Origin: Mesorhizobium sp. LNHC252B00
GTDB lineage: Bacteria > Pseudomonadota > Alphaproteobacteria > Rhizobiales > Rhizobiaceae
Direction: 5' to 3'
Length of the DNA: 44,356 nt
Assembly (NCBI RefSeq): GCF_000502955.1
Contig: NZ_AYWO01000017.1
Coordinates: forward strand, 1-44,356
A program made the translations under genes and the position numbers. Below the pieces are notes generated by a model. It was not told where the DNA came from and did no database searches. It was given only the letters and a program-made list of their open reading frames with translations. Shown here piece after piece: positions 1-8,274 of this stretch (its first letter is position 1; each line of letters opens with the position of its first letter).

Positions 1-1
1 G

Positions 2-778
2 CTGGCCGCCGCGCGCGCCGGCGCCTCGGTGCGCATGGTGGGAGCCGTCGGCAAGGACAGCTTCGCTGCCGACGCGCTGGCGCTGCTGCGCGACGGCAAG
101 GTCGACCTGTCCGGCGTCGCCGAGACCCACGCCTCGACTGGCACGGCGCTGATCATGGTCGGCGACGACGGCGAGAACATCATCGCCGTGATACCGGGCG
201 CCAACGCGTCTGTGGTGCCCGGCGATCTCTCAAAGGCCTTTTTCAAACAGGGCGATGTCGTGCTGCTGCAGCATGAAATTCCGCTGGCGACCGTCGCAGC
301 CGCCCTCGACCAGGCAAGAGCGGCCGGGGCCGTCACCGTGCTCAACACAGCACCCTTCCAGGGCGAAGCAGCCGGCTTTCTCGGCAAGGCGGACTATGCC
401 GTCGCCAACGAGACCGAATTCGATCTCTATGGCGAAGCACTGTCACTGCAAGGCCGCGACCGGGCGGCGCGCATGCGCGACTTTGCCGGGAAAACCGGCC
501 GCACCATCGTCGTCACGCTTGGCGGCGACGGCGTGATGGCGGCGACGCCAAGCGACTTCCTGACCGTTCCGGCACTGAAGATCACGCCTGTCGACACGGT
601 CGGTGCCGGCGACACGTTCTGCGGCTATTTCGCCGCCGGTCTGTCGTCCGGCCTTGCGCTCGAACAGGCGCTGGCGCGCGCCGGCGCGGCCGGCTCGTTG
701 GCCTGCCTCAAGCCGGGCGCCCAGCCGGCGATACCGCTGGCCAAGGATGTCGATCAGGTTTTGCAGGAAACCCGTTGA
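2..778 (+). CDS. rbsK: Ribokinase, PfkB family (5' end outside window)
   Basis: Carbohydrate kinase of the PfkB family, most likely ribokinase (D-ribose + ATP to ribose 5-phosphate, cytoplasmic). The frame is open from base 2, so the N-terminus lies to the left. An internal ATG at 35 is only the first methionine visible. The PfkB signature 2 with the catalytic Asp (VDTVGAGDTF) is at 592-621, followed by the usual C-terminal segment. The central part (TLGGDGVM) matches the ATP-binding lid of ribokinases. About 258 residues are present of a usual ~300, so roughly 40 are missing. The stop is followed after one base by the amidase ATG, which suggests co-transcription. Substrate is inferred from family resemblance; another sugar or nucleoside kinase is possible. 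Confidence 0.82.
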   Translation: MAAARAGASVRMVGAVGKDSFAADALALLRDGKVDLSGVAETHASTGTALIMVGDDGENIIAVIPGANASVVPGDLSKAFFKQGDVVLLQHEIPLATVAAALDQARAAGAVTVLNTAPFQGEAAGFLGKADYAVANETEFDLYGEALSLQGRDRAARMRDFAGKTGRTIVVTLGGDGVMAATPSDFLTVPALKITPVDTVGAGDTFCGYFAAGLSSGLALEQALARAGAAGSLACLKPGAQPAIPLAKDVDQVLQETR

Positions 779-779
779 G

Positions 780-2231
780 ATGCTGCGCCCTCGGACAAAG
801 CATGCCGTGACGCCGGCCGGCGACATCTGCCGCCTGTCCGCCATCGAGCTCGCCGACGCGATCCGCCGGAAGACACTTTCCGTGCGCGAGGTGGTCACGG
901 CATTCCTCGACCGCATCGAGACGGTCAATCCGCTCGTCAACGCCATCGTCTCCTTGCGTGATCGCGCCGATATACTGCGCGAAGCCGATGCGGCCGATGC
1001 CCGGCGGCAAGCGGGTGTCGAAACCGGGGCGCTGTTCGGCCTGCCTATCGCCATCAAGGACCTCGCCTCGACCGCGGGCCTCAGAACCTCTTTCGGCTCG
1101 CCGATCTTCGCTGACTTCGTGCCGCAAGAAGACGATTTCTTCGTCGAACGCATCCGCGACGCCGGCGCCATCATCGTCGGCAAGACCAACGTCCCCGAAT
1201 TCGGGTTTGGCTCCAACACCTACAACACCGTGTTCGGGCCGACGCTCAACGCCTTCGATCCGGCTCTGACAGCCGGCGGCTCGAGCGGCGGCGCGGCGGT
1301 GGCGCTGGCGCTCGACATGGTGCCGGTCGCCGATGGCAGCGATTTTGGCGGCTCGCTGCGCAACCCGGCCGCCTGGAACAATGTCTTTGGCTTCCGCCCG
1401 TCACAAGGACTTGTTCCCGGCGGACCGGACTTCGAGGTCTTTCATGCGCAGATGGGCGTCGACGGACAGATGGGCCGCAATGTTCGCGACATGGCGTTGC
1501 TGCTCGATGTGCAGGCGGGCTACCATCCGCAGGCGCCTTTGTCCTATGAGAAACCGACGTCATTCCTCGGAGGGCTTGCAGCAAAAGCGACTGGCGGCCG
1601 CATCGCCTGGTTTGGCGACCTCGGCGGTCATCTGCCGGTCGAACCCGGCATTCTCAGCCTGTGCGAGGCAGCACTTGGCCGCTTTGCGGATGCGTCCTTC
1701 CCCAGCGAACCCCTGCTGCCGGATTTCGATTTCGAAGCGTTGTGGCAGGCCTTCGTGACGCTGCGGCAAGCCAGCAGCGGCTGTGCGCTCAAGACACACT
1801 ATGACGACCCCGCGAAACGCCGCCTGCTCAAGCCGGAAGCCATCTGGGAAGTGGAGAACGCGATACGGCTGACGGCGCCGCAGATCCGCGCCGCCTCCGT
1901 CATCCGCACCTCCTGGCATCGAACGCTGCTGTCGCTCTTCGACCGCTATGATCTCATTGCGCTGCCGACCGCGCAGGTCTTCCCGTTCGATGTAAGCACG
2001 CATTGGCCCCGTGAGGTCGCCGGACGCGCGATGGACAGCTACCACCGCTGGATGCAGGTATCGGCGTTCGCCACGCTGGGCGGCTGCCCGGCGGTCAACG
2101 TGCCGGTCGGCTTCGACGACAAGGGCCGGCCGATGGGCATGCAGTTGATCGGCCGGCCGCGCGGCGATCTCGCCGTGCTTAAGGCGGCGGCGGCCTACGA
2201 GGCAACGATGCCCTGGCAGGCCGGCGCCTGA
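780..2231 (+). CDS. Amidase signature family enzyme
   Basis: 483-residue member of the amidase signature family, hydrolases that cleave amide bonds with a Ser-cisSer-Lys triad. The triad is visible: Lys93 in PIAIKDLAS, Ser168 in the GGSSGG loop, and nucleophile Ser192 in GGSLRNPA. The length fits the family. The ATG at 780 was chosen because it follows the ribokinase stop by one base and the conserved N-terminal helix starts shortly after; the frame remains open upstream, but that part overlaps the kinase and looks non-coding. Substrate cannot be read from the sequence. The neighbouring ribokinase and the nucleoside hydrolase further along hint at nucleoside or amide salvage, but that is inference only. 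Confidence 0.9.
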   Translation: MLRPRTKHAVTPAGDICRLSAIELADAIRRKTLSVREVVTAFLDRIETVNPLVNAIVSLRDRADILREADAADARRQAGVETGALFGLPIAIKDLASTAGLRTSFGSPIFADFVPQEDDFFVERIRDAGAIIVGKTNVPEFGFGSNTYNTVFGPTLNAFDPALTAGGSSGGAAVALALDMVPVADGSDFGGSLRNPAAWNNVFGFRPSQGLVPGGPDFEVFHAQMGVDGQMGRNVRDMALLLDVQAGYHPQAPLSYEKPTSFLGGLAAKATGGRIAWFGDLGGHLPVEPGILSLCEAALGRFADASFPSEPLLPDFDFEALWQAFVTLRQASSGCALKTHYDDPAKRRLLKPEAIWEVENAIRLTAPQIRAASVIRTSWHRTLLSLFDRYDLIALPTAQVFPFDVSTHWPREVAGRAMDSYHRWMQVSAFATLGGCPAVNVPVGFDDKGRPMGMQLIGRPRGDLAVLKAAAAYEATMPWQAGA

Positions 2232-2322
2232 GCAGCATCGCGGCGTTTCGCGCACCGGCTTGCACCGTCAGCGCTGCCATGCATTGATTATCCTCAGCCG
2301 CGCCGCATCGGCGGCATTCCTA

Positions 2323-2371
2323 GAGCATGATCCCGAAAAGTGGGGACTGGTTTTCGGAAAAGATCATGCTC
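2323..2371. repeat. Palindromic intergenic repeat (GAGCATGATC family)
   Basis: Imperfect inverted repeat. The left arm GAGCATGATC at 2323-2332 pairs with GATCATGCTC at 2362-2371, and inner CCGAAAA pairs with TTTTCGG around a short loop. Palindromes of this type are, from memory, scattered in many copies between genes of Mesorhizobium and relatives. It sits in the 159-bp gap before the LysE gene and ends 19 bases before its start, so it would be in the leader if transcription begins upstream. No transposase is present. Confidence 0.75.
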
Positions 2372-2390
2372 CAGCAAACAGGGAAAAATC

Positions 2391-3005
2391 ATGTCGCTCG
2401 AACTCTACGCCGCCTATGTCGTCGCTTGCATCGTCATCATCCTGGTGCCCGGTCCGACGGTCACGCTGATCATCGCCAACAGCATCCGCCATGGCACCCG
2501 CGCCGGTCTCGCCAATGTCGCCGGCACGCAGGCCGGGCTTGCCGTGATGATCGCCATCGTCGGCATCGGCCTTAACACGCTGATTTCGGGCATGGGCCAC
2601 TGGTTCGAATGGGTGCGGCTGATCGGCGCCGCCTATCTGATCTGGATGGGTGTCCAGATGTTCCGCTCAAAGGGCAAGTTGAACGCTGACGGGACCGCCA
2701 GGAAGCCGCGCGGCGGCTTCTTCCTGCAGGGTCTGCTCGTGGCGCTCAGCAACCCCAAGACGCTGATTTTCTTCGGCGCCTTCTTTCCGCAGTTCATTTC
2801 GCCACAAGGCAACTACTCGCTGCAGATCGCCGTCATGGGCCTCACCGCCATGATCTTCGCGGCCATGTCGGATTCGACATACGCGCTGGCCGCCGGCCGC
2901 GCCGGACGCCTGCTGTCGGCCAGCCGCATCAAGCTCATGTCCAGGATCAGCGGAAGCTTCATGGTCGGTGGCGGCCTGTGGCTGGCGTTCTCACGGTCGA
3001 AGTAG
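2391..3005 (+). CDS. LysE/RhtB family amino acid exporter
   Basis: 204-residue inner-membrane protein of the LysE/RhtB family, which exports amino acids or homoserine lactone-like compounds by proton exchange. The N-terminal helix with the family motif VPGPTVTL (residues 18-25) is clear, as are the following hydrophobic segments and the central ALSNPKTLIFFGAFFPQF motif. The ATG at 2391 is preferred over an in-frame upstream one, because upstream residues come from the palindromic repeat and do not resemble the family. It ends just before a strong bidirectional hairpin. Substrate is unknown. Confidence 0.9.
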   Translation: MSLELYAAYVVACIVIILVPGPTVTLIIANSIRHGTRAGLANVAGTQAGLAVMIAIVGIGLNTLISGMGHWFEWVRLIGAAYLIWMGVQMFRSKGKLNADGTARKPRGGFFLQGLLVALSNPKTLIFFGAFFPQFISPQGNYSLQIAVMGLTAMIFAAMSDSTYALAAGRAGRLLSASRIKLMSRISGSFMVGGGLWLAFSRSK

Positions 3006-3014
3006 GACCGCCTC

Positions 3015-3050
3015 GCCTTCTCCCCTTATGGGTCCATAAGGGGAGAAGGC
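3015..3050. terminator. Perfect 16-bp stem hairpin between convergent genes
   Basis: The arms GCCTTCTCCCCTTATG (3015-3030) and CATAAGGGGAGAAGGC (3035-3050) are perfectly complementary around a 4-base loop GGTC. It lies between the stop codons of the convergent LysE and nucleoside hydrolase genes, so it probably terminates both transcripts. There is no long U tract on either side, so Rho-independent efficiency is uncertain. Similar palindromes occur as dispersed repeats in rhizobia. Confidence 0.6.
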
Positions 3051-3060
3051 AAAGAGGGCC

Positions 3061-4002
3061 CTAAAGCCGCCCCAATCTCTCCACCAGCAGGGCGAAAAAC
3101 CCGTCATGGTCGATGTCGCGCATCACCATGGCGTTCTTCGGCCGCTTGGTGACACCCCACCAGTCGATCACGGTCATGCCCATGGTCAGTTCCGAAGCGG
3201 TTTCCACGCTGACGTTGCAGTTGCGACCTTTGAAGAGTTCAGGCTTCAGGAGATAGGCTATGACGCAAGGGTCGTGCAGCGGCCCACCGTCGGTGCCGTA
3301 TTTCTCTTCGTCGAAACGCTCGAAGAATTCCAGCATCTCCGCGGTTGCGGTGCCGACCTTGGTGCCGAGCGCGCGGAAAGTCTGCGTGCGCTTGGCGGTG
3401 GTCAGCGCCTTGTGGGTGACGTCGAGTGGCATCATCACGATCGGAATGCCGGATTTGAGCACGACATCGGCGGCATGCGGATCGACATAGATGTTGAATT
3501 CGGCGGCCGGCGTGACGTTGCCGCCTTCGAAGAAGCCGCCGCCCATCAGCACGATTTCCTTGATGCGCGGTGCGATGCGCGGTTCGCGGATCAGCGCCAG
3601 CGCAATGTTGGTGAGCGGCCCGAGCGGGCAAAGCGTAATCGTGCCGCTTTCTTCCGTCATCAGCGTCTCGACGATGAAATCGACCGCGTACTGGTCTTGC
3701 AGCTTCATCGTCGGCTCGGGCAATTGCGGCCCGTTGAGACCTGTCTTGCCATGTACCTCCTCGGCGGTGACCAGTTCACGCATCAAGGGCCGGATGGCGC
3801 CGGCATAGACCTTGATGTCCGGGCGGCCAGCCAGCTCGCAGATCTTGCGTGCATTCTTTTCGGTAAGCTTCAGCGGCACGTTGCCGGCAACGGCGGTGAT
3901 GCCGACGATCTCCAGCTCGGAGCTGCCGAGCGCCAGCAAAATGGCGACTGCATCATCCTGGCCGGGATCCGTGTCGATGATGATCTTGCGTGATTGGGGC
4001 AT
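3061..4002 (-). CDS. Inosine-uridine preferring nucleoside hydrolase
   Basis: 313-residue nucleoside hydrolase, splitting N-ribosidic bonds of nucleosides to base plus ribose. The N-terminal calcium-binding motif DTDPGQDDA (residues 10-18) is the family hallmark. It is followed by the TAVAGNVPL segment, and by the internal GPLTNIALAL and VLMGGGFFEGGNVTPAAEFN segments. ATG at 4002 is chosen because it is preceded by AAGGA at a good distance and the protein then starts directly at the conserved first strand. A longer frame upstream lacks family similarity. The cleaved ribose could feed the ribokinase located 2.3 kb away, but the two are on opposite strands. Confidence 0.92.
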   Translation of the reverse strand: MPQSRKIIIDTDPGQDDAVAILLALGSSELEIVGITAVAGNVPLKLTEKNARKICELAGRPDIKVYAGAIRPLMRELVTAEEVHGKTGLNGPQLPEPTMKLQDQYAVDFIVETLMTEESGTITLCPLGPLTNIALALIREPRIAPRIKEIVLMGGGFFEGGNVTPAAEFNIYVDPHAADVVLKSGIPIVMMPLDVTHKALTTAKRTQTFRALGTKVGTATAEMLEFFERFDEEKYGTDGGPLHDPCVIAYLLKPELFKGRNCNVSVETASELTMGMTVIDWWGVTKRPKNAMVMRDIDHDGFFALLVERLGRL

Positions 4003-4317
4003 TTCAATTCCTTGTTTGGCGAAGCCATGGACCTGGATGAATCTGACCGAAACATCCAAATGACGCCGAAGCGGCCGCGAGCTGCCATGTCGAACCGCTC
4101 GACCTGGGAAGACGATCCCGGCCCGAGCGCTTCTCCTTGCATCTGCTCGCCGTTTCAAGCGCCATGCCGATCATTCCTGTGAGTCCACGACCTGGTCTTT
4201 TTGGGCGAGTCTATTGACGGCTTGAACTTGGTCGCGGGGCGGACCATATCAAGGCCATCGGGAAAAATGCCATCTGGGTTTTTCCACTTGATGTCGCTCT
4301 TGAGAGGACAGTGTAAC
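4003..4317. other. Divergent intergenic region, nucleoside hydrolase / hsp20
   Basis: 315 bp without a gene. The right 100 bases hold a heat-shock promoter candidate and a ROSE-like thermometer, listed separately. In the left 200 bases nothing beyond the ribosome binding site of the nucleoside hydrolase was recognised. Confidence 0.6.
4221..4249 (+). promoter_or_regulatory. Candidate RpoH (sigma-32) promoter of hsp20
   Basis: CTTGAA at 4221-4226 is followed after 15 bases by GACCATAT at 4242-4249. This resembles the sigma-32 pattern CTTGAA-N13-17-CCCCATNT. Transcription would start near 4256, giving a leader of about 62 nt made of two hairpins. The same stretch is also weakly palindromic (CTTGA/TCAAG, GGTC/GACC), so part of the signal could instead be RNA structure if the true start is upstream. 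Confidence 0.5.
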
Positions 4318-4320
4318 ATG
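4256..4320 (+). promoter_or_regulatory. ROSE-type RNA thermometer in hsp20 leader
   Basis: Two hairpins fill the leader. The first pairs GGAAAAA (4261-4267) with TTTTTCC (4279-4285). The second is formed by TGTCGCTC (4292-4299) and GAGGACA (4304-4310) around a TTGA loop, leaving G4296 bulged. It buries the Shine-Dalgarno sequence GAGGA, 9 bases before the ATG. The TCGCT strand facing AGGA with one unpaired G is the diagnostic feature of ROSE elements (consensus UYGCU), known from Bradyrhizobium, Rhizobium and Agrobacterium small heat-shock genes. Melting at heat-shock temperature would expose the ribosome site. Confidence 0.78.
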
Positions 4321-4743
4321 AGCCGAATGACGCCTTTTTCCAGCCCGCTTCTCCTTGGTTTCGACGCCATGGAAAAGACCCTGGAACGTTTGGCGAAGTC
4401 CGGTGACAGCTATCCTCCATACAACATCGAACGCCTCAGCGGCGCCGACGGCAAGACCGAAAGGTTGCGCATCACATTGGCGGTCGCCGGTTTCGCCGAA
4501 AGCGATCTCGATGTCACAACGGAGGAAAACCAGTTGGTCGTGCGAGGCCGTCAAACTGACGACACCGAGCGCGAATTTCTTCATCGCGGCATCGCCGCGC
4601 GCCAGTTCCAGCGCTGTTTCGTGCTGGCCGACGGCATGCGGGTGATCGCGGCGGAACTGAAGAACGGCCTTTTGTCGATCGATCTCGATCGGCCGGAGTC
4701 CGAACGGCTGGTACGGAAAATAAATATATCGGTGAAAGACTAG
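4318..4743 (+). CDS. Hsp20 family small heat-shock protein
   Basis: 141-residue alpha-crystallin-domain chaperone that holds unfolding proteins for refolding by DnaK/ClpB in the cytoplasm. The N-terminus contains FDAMEKTLERLA and YPPYNIER, typical of rhizobial class A IbpA-like proteins. The alpha-crystallin domain runs from about residue 32 to 125 with the LTIxVAGF-like and ENQLVVRG strands. The ATG at 4318 is set by the SD in the ROSE hairpin. The C-terminal anchoring I-x-I is represented by KINISV. Next to DUF1150, a pairing common in this order. Confidence 0.93.
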   Translation: MSRMTPFSSPLLLGFDAMEKTLERLAKSGDSYPPYNIERLSGADGKTERLRITLAVAGFAESDLDVTTEENQLVVRGRQTDDTEREFLHRGIAARQFQRCFVLADGMRVIAAELKNGLLSIDLDRPESERLVRKINISVKD

Positions 4744-4808
4744 TCTTTACCGATGGCTCTCATGCGGGATGGCCTTGAGCGGCGTCCTCGCGCCAAGGAG
4801 GCTTTGAA

Positions 4809-5063
4809 ATGACCAGAACTGAAAATATCACCATGACCAATGGCGAATTCGCGCATCTCGGCGAGGGCTCGGTCGCTTATCTCAGAAAAGTCTCGAGCGA
4901 CGAATTGCTCGGCCGGTTCCCCAACCTCGGCGAAATCGCGCCCGGCATGGAACTGTGGGCGCTGTTTGCCGCTAATGGTCAGCCGATCCTGCTTTCCGAT
5001 GCGCGTGACCGTGCACTGGCCGGCGCCATGGAAAACGACCTGACCACGGTCGCCATTCACTGA
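4809..5063 (+). CDS. DUF1150 family protein
   Basis: 84-residue soluble protein of the DUF1150 family, function unknown. The conserved core reads VAYLRKV...PGMELWALFAANGQPI, ending in a DRALAGAMEND helix. Its start is preceded by AAGGAGG at 4795-4801. It lies 65 bp after hsp20 on the same strand with no terminator visible between, so it is probably expressed from the heat-shock promoter. The association suggests a role in protein quality control, which is inference. Confidence 0.85.
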   Translation: MTRTENITMTNGEFAHLGEGSVAYLRKVSSDELLGRFPNLGEIAPGMELWALFAANGQPILLSDARDRALAGAMENDLTTVAIH

Positions 5064-5086
5064 GGTGATCCCCAATTGAAACGAAT

Positions 5087-5107
5087 AGGGCCGTCCGTGG
5101 CGGCCCT
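5087..5107. terminator. Hairpin between convergent DUF1150 and ptsN
   Basis: AGGGCCG (5087-5093) and CGGCCCT (5101-5107) form a 7-bp GC-rich stem with a 7-base loop in the gap between two convergent genes. On the minus strand it is followed by ATTCGTTTC, on the plus strand by no U run. A bidirectional terminator is likely from position; strength is uncertain. Confidence 0.5.
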
Positions 5108-5128
5108 TGCGACGGTTTCGTCCTGAGT

Positions 5129-5593
5129 TCAGGCCGCGTGTGAGGCCTGGGTGTCCGACAAAAGCGCGTGAATTGCCGCGGCGTCGCGTGTGCCCCTGAT
5201 CTTGGCCACAGTGTCGGCGTCGCGCAGCACCCGCGCGATGCGCGACAAGGCCTTGAGATGATCGGCGCCAGCACCTTCCGGCGCCAGCAGCAGGAACACC
5301 AGGTCGACCGGCTGATCGTCGAGCGACTCGAAATCCACCGGCGTCTCCAGCCGCGCGAAAACCCCCGCGATGCGCTTCACGCCGGCCAGCTTGCCGTGCG
5401 GAATGGCGATGCCGTTGCCGACGCCGGTCGAGCCCAGCCGTTCACGCTGCAGGATGGTGTCGAACACCTCCCGTTCCGGAATGCCGGAAATCGCCGCTGC
5501 CCGTTCGGACAGCAGTTGCAGCAGCTGCTTCTTGGAGTTCGCCTTCAACGCCGGCAGTATCGCCGGAACGTTGATAAGATCGCTCAGATCCAT
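5129..5593 (-). CDS. ptsN: PTS IIA-like nitrogen regulatory protein PtsN (EIIA-Ntr)
   Basis: 154-residue EIIA domain of the nitrogen phosphotransferase system. It receives phosphate from NPr and regulates potassium and nitrogen physiology. The active-site histidine is His66 in the conserved GIAIPHGKL motif. ATG at 5593 (MDLSDLI) matches the family start; an in-frame ATG ten codons upstream would add unrelated residues. It closes the lpt-rpoN-hpf-ptsN block on the minus strand, the classical proteobacterial rpoN neighbourhood. Confidence 0.95.
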   Translation of the reverse strand: MDLSDLINVPAILPALKANSKKQLLQLLSERAAAISGIPEREVFDTILQRERLGSTGVGNGIAIPHGKLAGVKRIAGVFARLETPVDFESLDDQPVDLVFLLLAPEGAGADHLKALSRIARVLRDADTVAKIRGTRDAAAIHALLSDTQASHAA

Positions 5594-5697
5594 GCTTGAA
5601 ATCCCTTGTTCGCCTGCCGTCACCAGTCCCCACCCCTCGTGCGGCCGGCTCTTATCCCAGTGCGACCGTGGTCGTCACGTCCGTGCGATCCTTGTCG

Positions 5698-6282
5698 TCA
5701 CGCTTGTGCGACCTTGGTCGTGAACGGGTCGATCCAGCCGATGTTTCCATCGGGCCGGCGATAGACGATGTTGAGATGGTCGTTTCCGGCATTGCGGAAG
5801 ACGAAGACCGGGCTGTCCTTGTTGTCGAGCTCGATGACCGCCGACGCCACCGACATGGTCTTCAGCGTCATGGTCGATTCGGCGACGATAGCCGGTGCGA
5901 AATTCTCCGGAATATCCTCGTCGTCGTCCGCAAGCGGCGCCATCACCGTGTAGGCAATGTCAGTCGGTTCGCCATTTGCGGCACCCGAACTGTGCGACTT
6001 CAGTCGCCGCTTGTAGCGCCTAAGGCGGGTCTCCAGACGATCCGCCGCGGCCTCGAAGGCCAATGTCGGATCCTGGGCATCGCCGGTAGCCTGCAGCGAA
6101 GCGCCGGAATCCAGCCGGATCATGCAATCCGCCGAATAGCGCGAGCCCGATTTGATGACCGTGACGTGTCCGGCAAAGCCGCGATCGAAATATTTGCCGA
6201 TCGCTTCGCCGACACGATCATTGATGCGTGTGCGGAACGCATCGCCGATATCCATGTGTTTTCCCGATATGCGCAGATTCAT
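5698..6282 (-). CDS. hpf: Ribosome hibernation-promoting factor, long form
   Basis: 194-residue HPF/RaiA protein that binds the 30S subunit in stationary phase and, in the long form, dimerises ribosomes into inactive 100S particles. The N-terminal S30AE domain (about 1-105) begins MNLRISGKHMDIGDAFR. The C-terminal dimerisation domain (about 135-190) contains SPVFVFRNAGNDHLNIVYRR and GNIGWIDPF. The length fits the long form found in alphaproteobacteria. It lies between rpoN (265 bp upstream) and ptsN (104 bp downstream). Confidence 0.94.
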   Translation of the reverse strand: MNLRISGKHMDIGDAFRTRINDRVGEAIGKYFDRGFAGHVTVIKSGSRYSADCMIRLDSGASLQATGDAQDPTLAFEAAADRLETRLRRYKRRLKSHSSGAANGEPTDIAYTVMAPLADDDEDIPENFAPAIVAESTMTLKTMSVASAVIELDNKDSPVFVFRNAGNDHLNIVYRRPDGNIGWIDPFTTKVAQA

Positions 6283-6547
6283 CTGAAAACTGACCTTCCT
6301 TGCTCAGGCTTCAAACTGGCCCGAGTTTATACTCGTGATCCGTGCGCACAAGCTTTGCGGCGTCACTCGCGCCGATTTTAAATCCGAACTTTCCGGTTGA
6401 TCACAAGCCGCCTTTTGACCGTCCCGAGGCCAACGTCGTGACGGACCATCCGCATGCAGGCATCTAGCCCGTCTCATGCGGGCGGGCTTCTAGCCACTTC
6501 ACCGCGGCTTGTCAATGAAGTGCTGGCCTGAGGAAAGTCGAACCGCG

Positions 6548-8074
6548 TCAGCGCCCGGCGCTGGCCATTGCCCGTTTCTCGCGCCGGCGCTGCACCGAGG
6601 AGGGAATATTCATTCCTTCCCGGTACTTGGCGACCGTACGCCTGGCAATATCGACACCACTCTCCCGCAGCATGTCGACGATCGCATCGTCGGAAAGTAC
6701 GTCGACGGGTTTTTCCTCGTCGATCAGTTGCTTGATGCGGTCACGCACGGCTTCCGAGGAATGCGCGTCACCGCCGCCCGACGCCGCGATCGAGGCGGTG
6801 AAGAAGTAACGCAGTTCGAACACGCCGCGCGGCGTCAGCATGTATTTGTTGGCGGTGACCCGACTGACCGTCGATTCGTGCATGCCGATGGCATCGGCCA
6901 CCGTGCGTAGGTTGAGCGGCTTCAACTGGCGCACGCCATGGACGAGGAAGGCATCCTGCTGACGCACGATTTCCGAGGCCACCTTAAGAATCGTCTTCGC
7001 CCGCTGGTCGAGACTGCGTGTCAGCCAGTTGGCGTTCTGCAGGCATTCGGCCAGAAAATCCTTTTCGGCCTGGTTCTTCGCCTGCGGCGAGACCTGGGCG
7101 AAATAGATATGATCGACCAGCACGCGCGGCAGCGTTTCGGCATTGAGTTCTACCGTCCAGCTGCCGTCATTGGCGGCACGCACCTCGACATCGGCGACGA
7201 TCGCATCGCTGGCGCCACCCGAAAATGCCATACCGGGCCGGGGATCGAGCGCCCGGATCTCGGCCAGCATGTCGAGCAGATCCTCCTCGTCGACGCCGCA
7301 GATCCGTTTCAGCGCGTGGAAATCACGCCGCGCCAGGAGTTCGAGATTGGCGATCAGCGCCGTCATCGCCGGATCGAGCCGGTCCCGCACGGCAAGCTGC
7401 AGCGACAGGCATTCGGCAAGGTCGCGGGCAAACAGGCCGGCCGGCTCGAAGGTCTGGCACACCGCCAGTACCTTCCCCACTGCGGCGGCGTCCGTACCGA
7501 TACGGGCGGCGATCTCGGCCAGGTCGGCGCGCAGATAACCGGCCTCGTCGAGGCCATCGGCCAGGTCGGCGGCGATCGACCGTGCCGTCGTATCGGCAAA
7601 GGCAAGCGCGACCTGTTCGCCGACATGGTCACGCAGCGTGATCGCCGCGGCCGCCATGTCGCCGGCGTCTAAACCTTCGGATGAGGAACTCGCGCCATTG
7701 CCGGAAGCCGATTTCCATTGCGCCGTCAGGTCGGGACCGAGCCGCTCGCTGGTTCCCGGGTCGTCGGGAAACAGGTTTTCCAGTGATGTGTCGAGCTTGT
7801 CCGAAATCGCTTCGGCGCTCCACTGCATTTCGTTTTCGAACCAGTCGCCTTCGGTGGTGGCCTGCGGCTCCGCCTCGACCTTCTGCGCCTGTTCGCTGGC
7901 GGCATCGTCCTGCGGCTCGGCGCGCTCAAGCAGCGGGTTGCGCTCGATTTCCTCGTCGATGAAATGCTCGAGTTCGACATGGGTGAACTGCAGCAGCCGA
8001 ATCGACTGCATCAGCTGCGGCGTCATCACCAGCGACTGTGATTGTCGTAGCTGTAGTTTGGCCGCCAATGCCAT
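6548..8074 (-). CDS. rpoN: RNA polymerase sigma-54 factor RpoN
   Basis: 508-residue sigma-54, which directs RNA polymerase to -24/-12 promoters of nitrogen fixation, nitrogen assimilation and dicarboxylate transport genes and needs an AAA+ activator. The glutamine-rich region I is at 1-50 (LRQSQSLVMTPQLMQSIRLL), an acidic linker at about 51-140, the core-binding domain at about 145-330, a helix-turn-helix near 388-410 (ESTVSRVTANKYM), and the RpoN box ARRTVAKYRE at 477-486. All parts are present. It follows lptB by 200 bp with a possible terminator between, so it may have its own promoter. Confidence 0.97.
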   Translation of the reverse strand: MALAAKLQLRQSQSLVMTPQLMQSIRLLQFTHVELEHFIDEEIERNPLLERAEPQDDAASEQAQKVEAEPQATTEGDWFENEMQWSAEAISDKLDTSLENLFPDDPGTSERLGPDLTAQWKSASGNGASSSSEGLDAGDMAAAAITLRDHVGEQVALAFADTTARSIAADLADGLDEAGYLRADLAEIAARIGTDAAAVGKVLAVCQTFEPAGLFARDLAECLSLQLAVRDRLDPAMTALIANLELLARRDFHALKRICGVDEEDLLDMLAEIRALDPRPGMAFSGGASDAIVADVEVRAANDGSWTVELNAETLPRVLVDHIYFAQVSPQAKNQAEKDFLAECLQNANWLTRSLDQRAKTILKVASEIVRQQDAFLVHGVRQLKPLNLRTVADAIGMHESTVSRVTANKYMLTPRGVFELRYFFTASIAASGGGDAHSSEAVRDRIKQLIDEEKPVDVLSDDAIVDMLRESGVDIARRTVAKYREGMNIPSSVQRRREKRAMASAGR

Positions 8075-8223
8075 GGTTCGGTTTCAAACGCCTCGTCTAC
8101 GCATCCGGACTTCCGGAGAACAATTTTTGCAGCCGGTCATAGAAACTGGCCCGGCTTTTGCTTGTCAAGGCAATTGCTAGCAAAACCCACTTACCGGAGC
8201 GTTATCGCGGAGCAAAATCGAGG

Positions 8224-8254
8224 AAAAAAGCCCCGCGAGCGCAAAAAAATCGCG
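8224..8254 (-). terminator. Possible terminator after lptB
   Basis: Read on the minus strand, CGCGA and TCGCG (8250-8254, 8234-8238) form a short stem that is followed by GGGC and a run of six T. It lies 20-50 bases beyond the lptB stop. The stem is only 5 bp with a long T-rich loop, so this is a weak call. Confidence 0.35.
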
Positions 8255-8274
8255 TCAGGAAACAAATTTCACGC

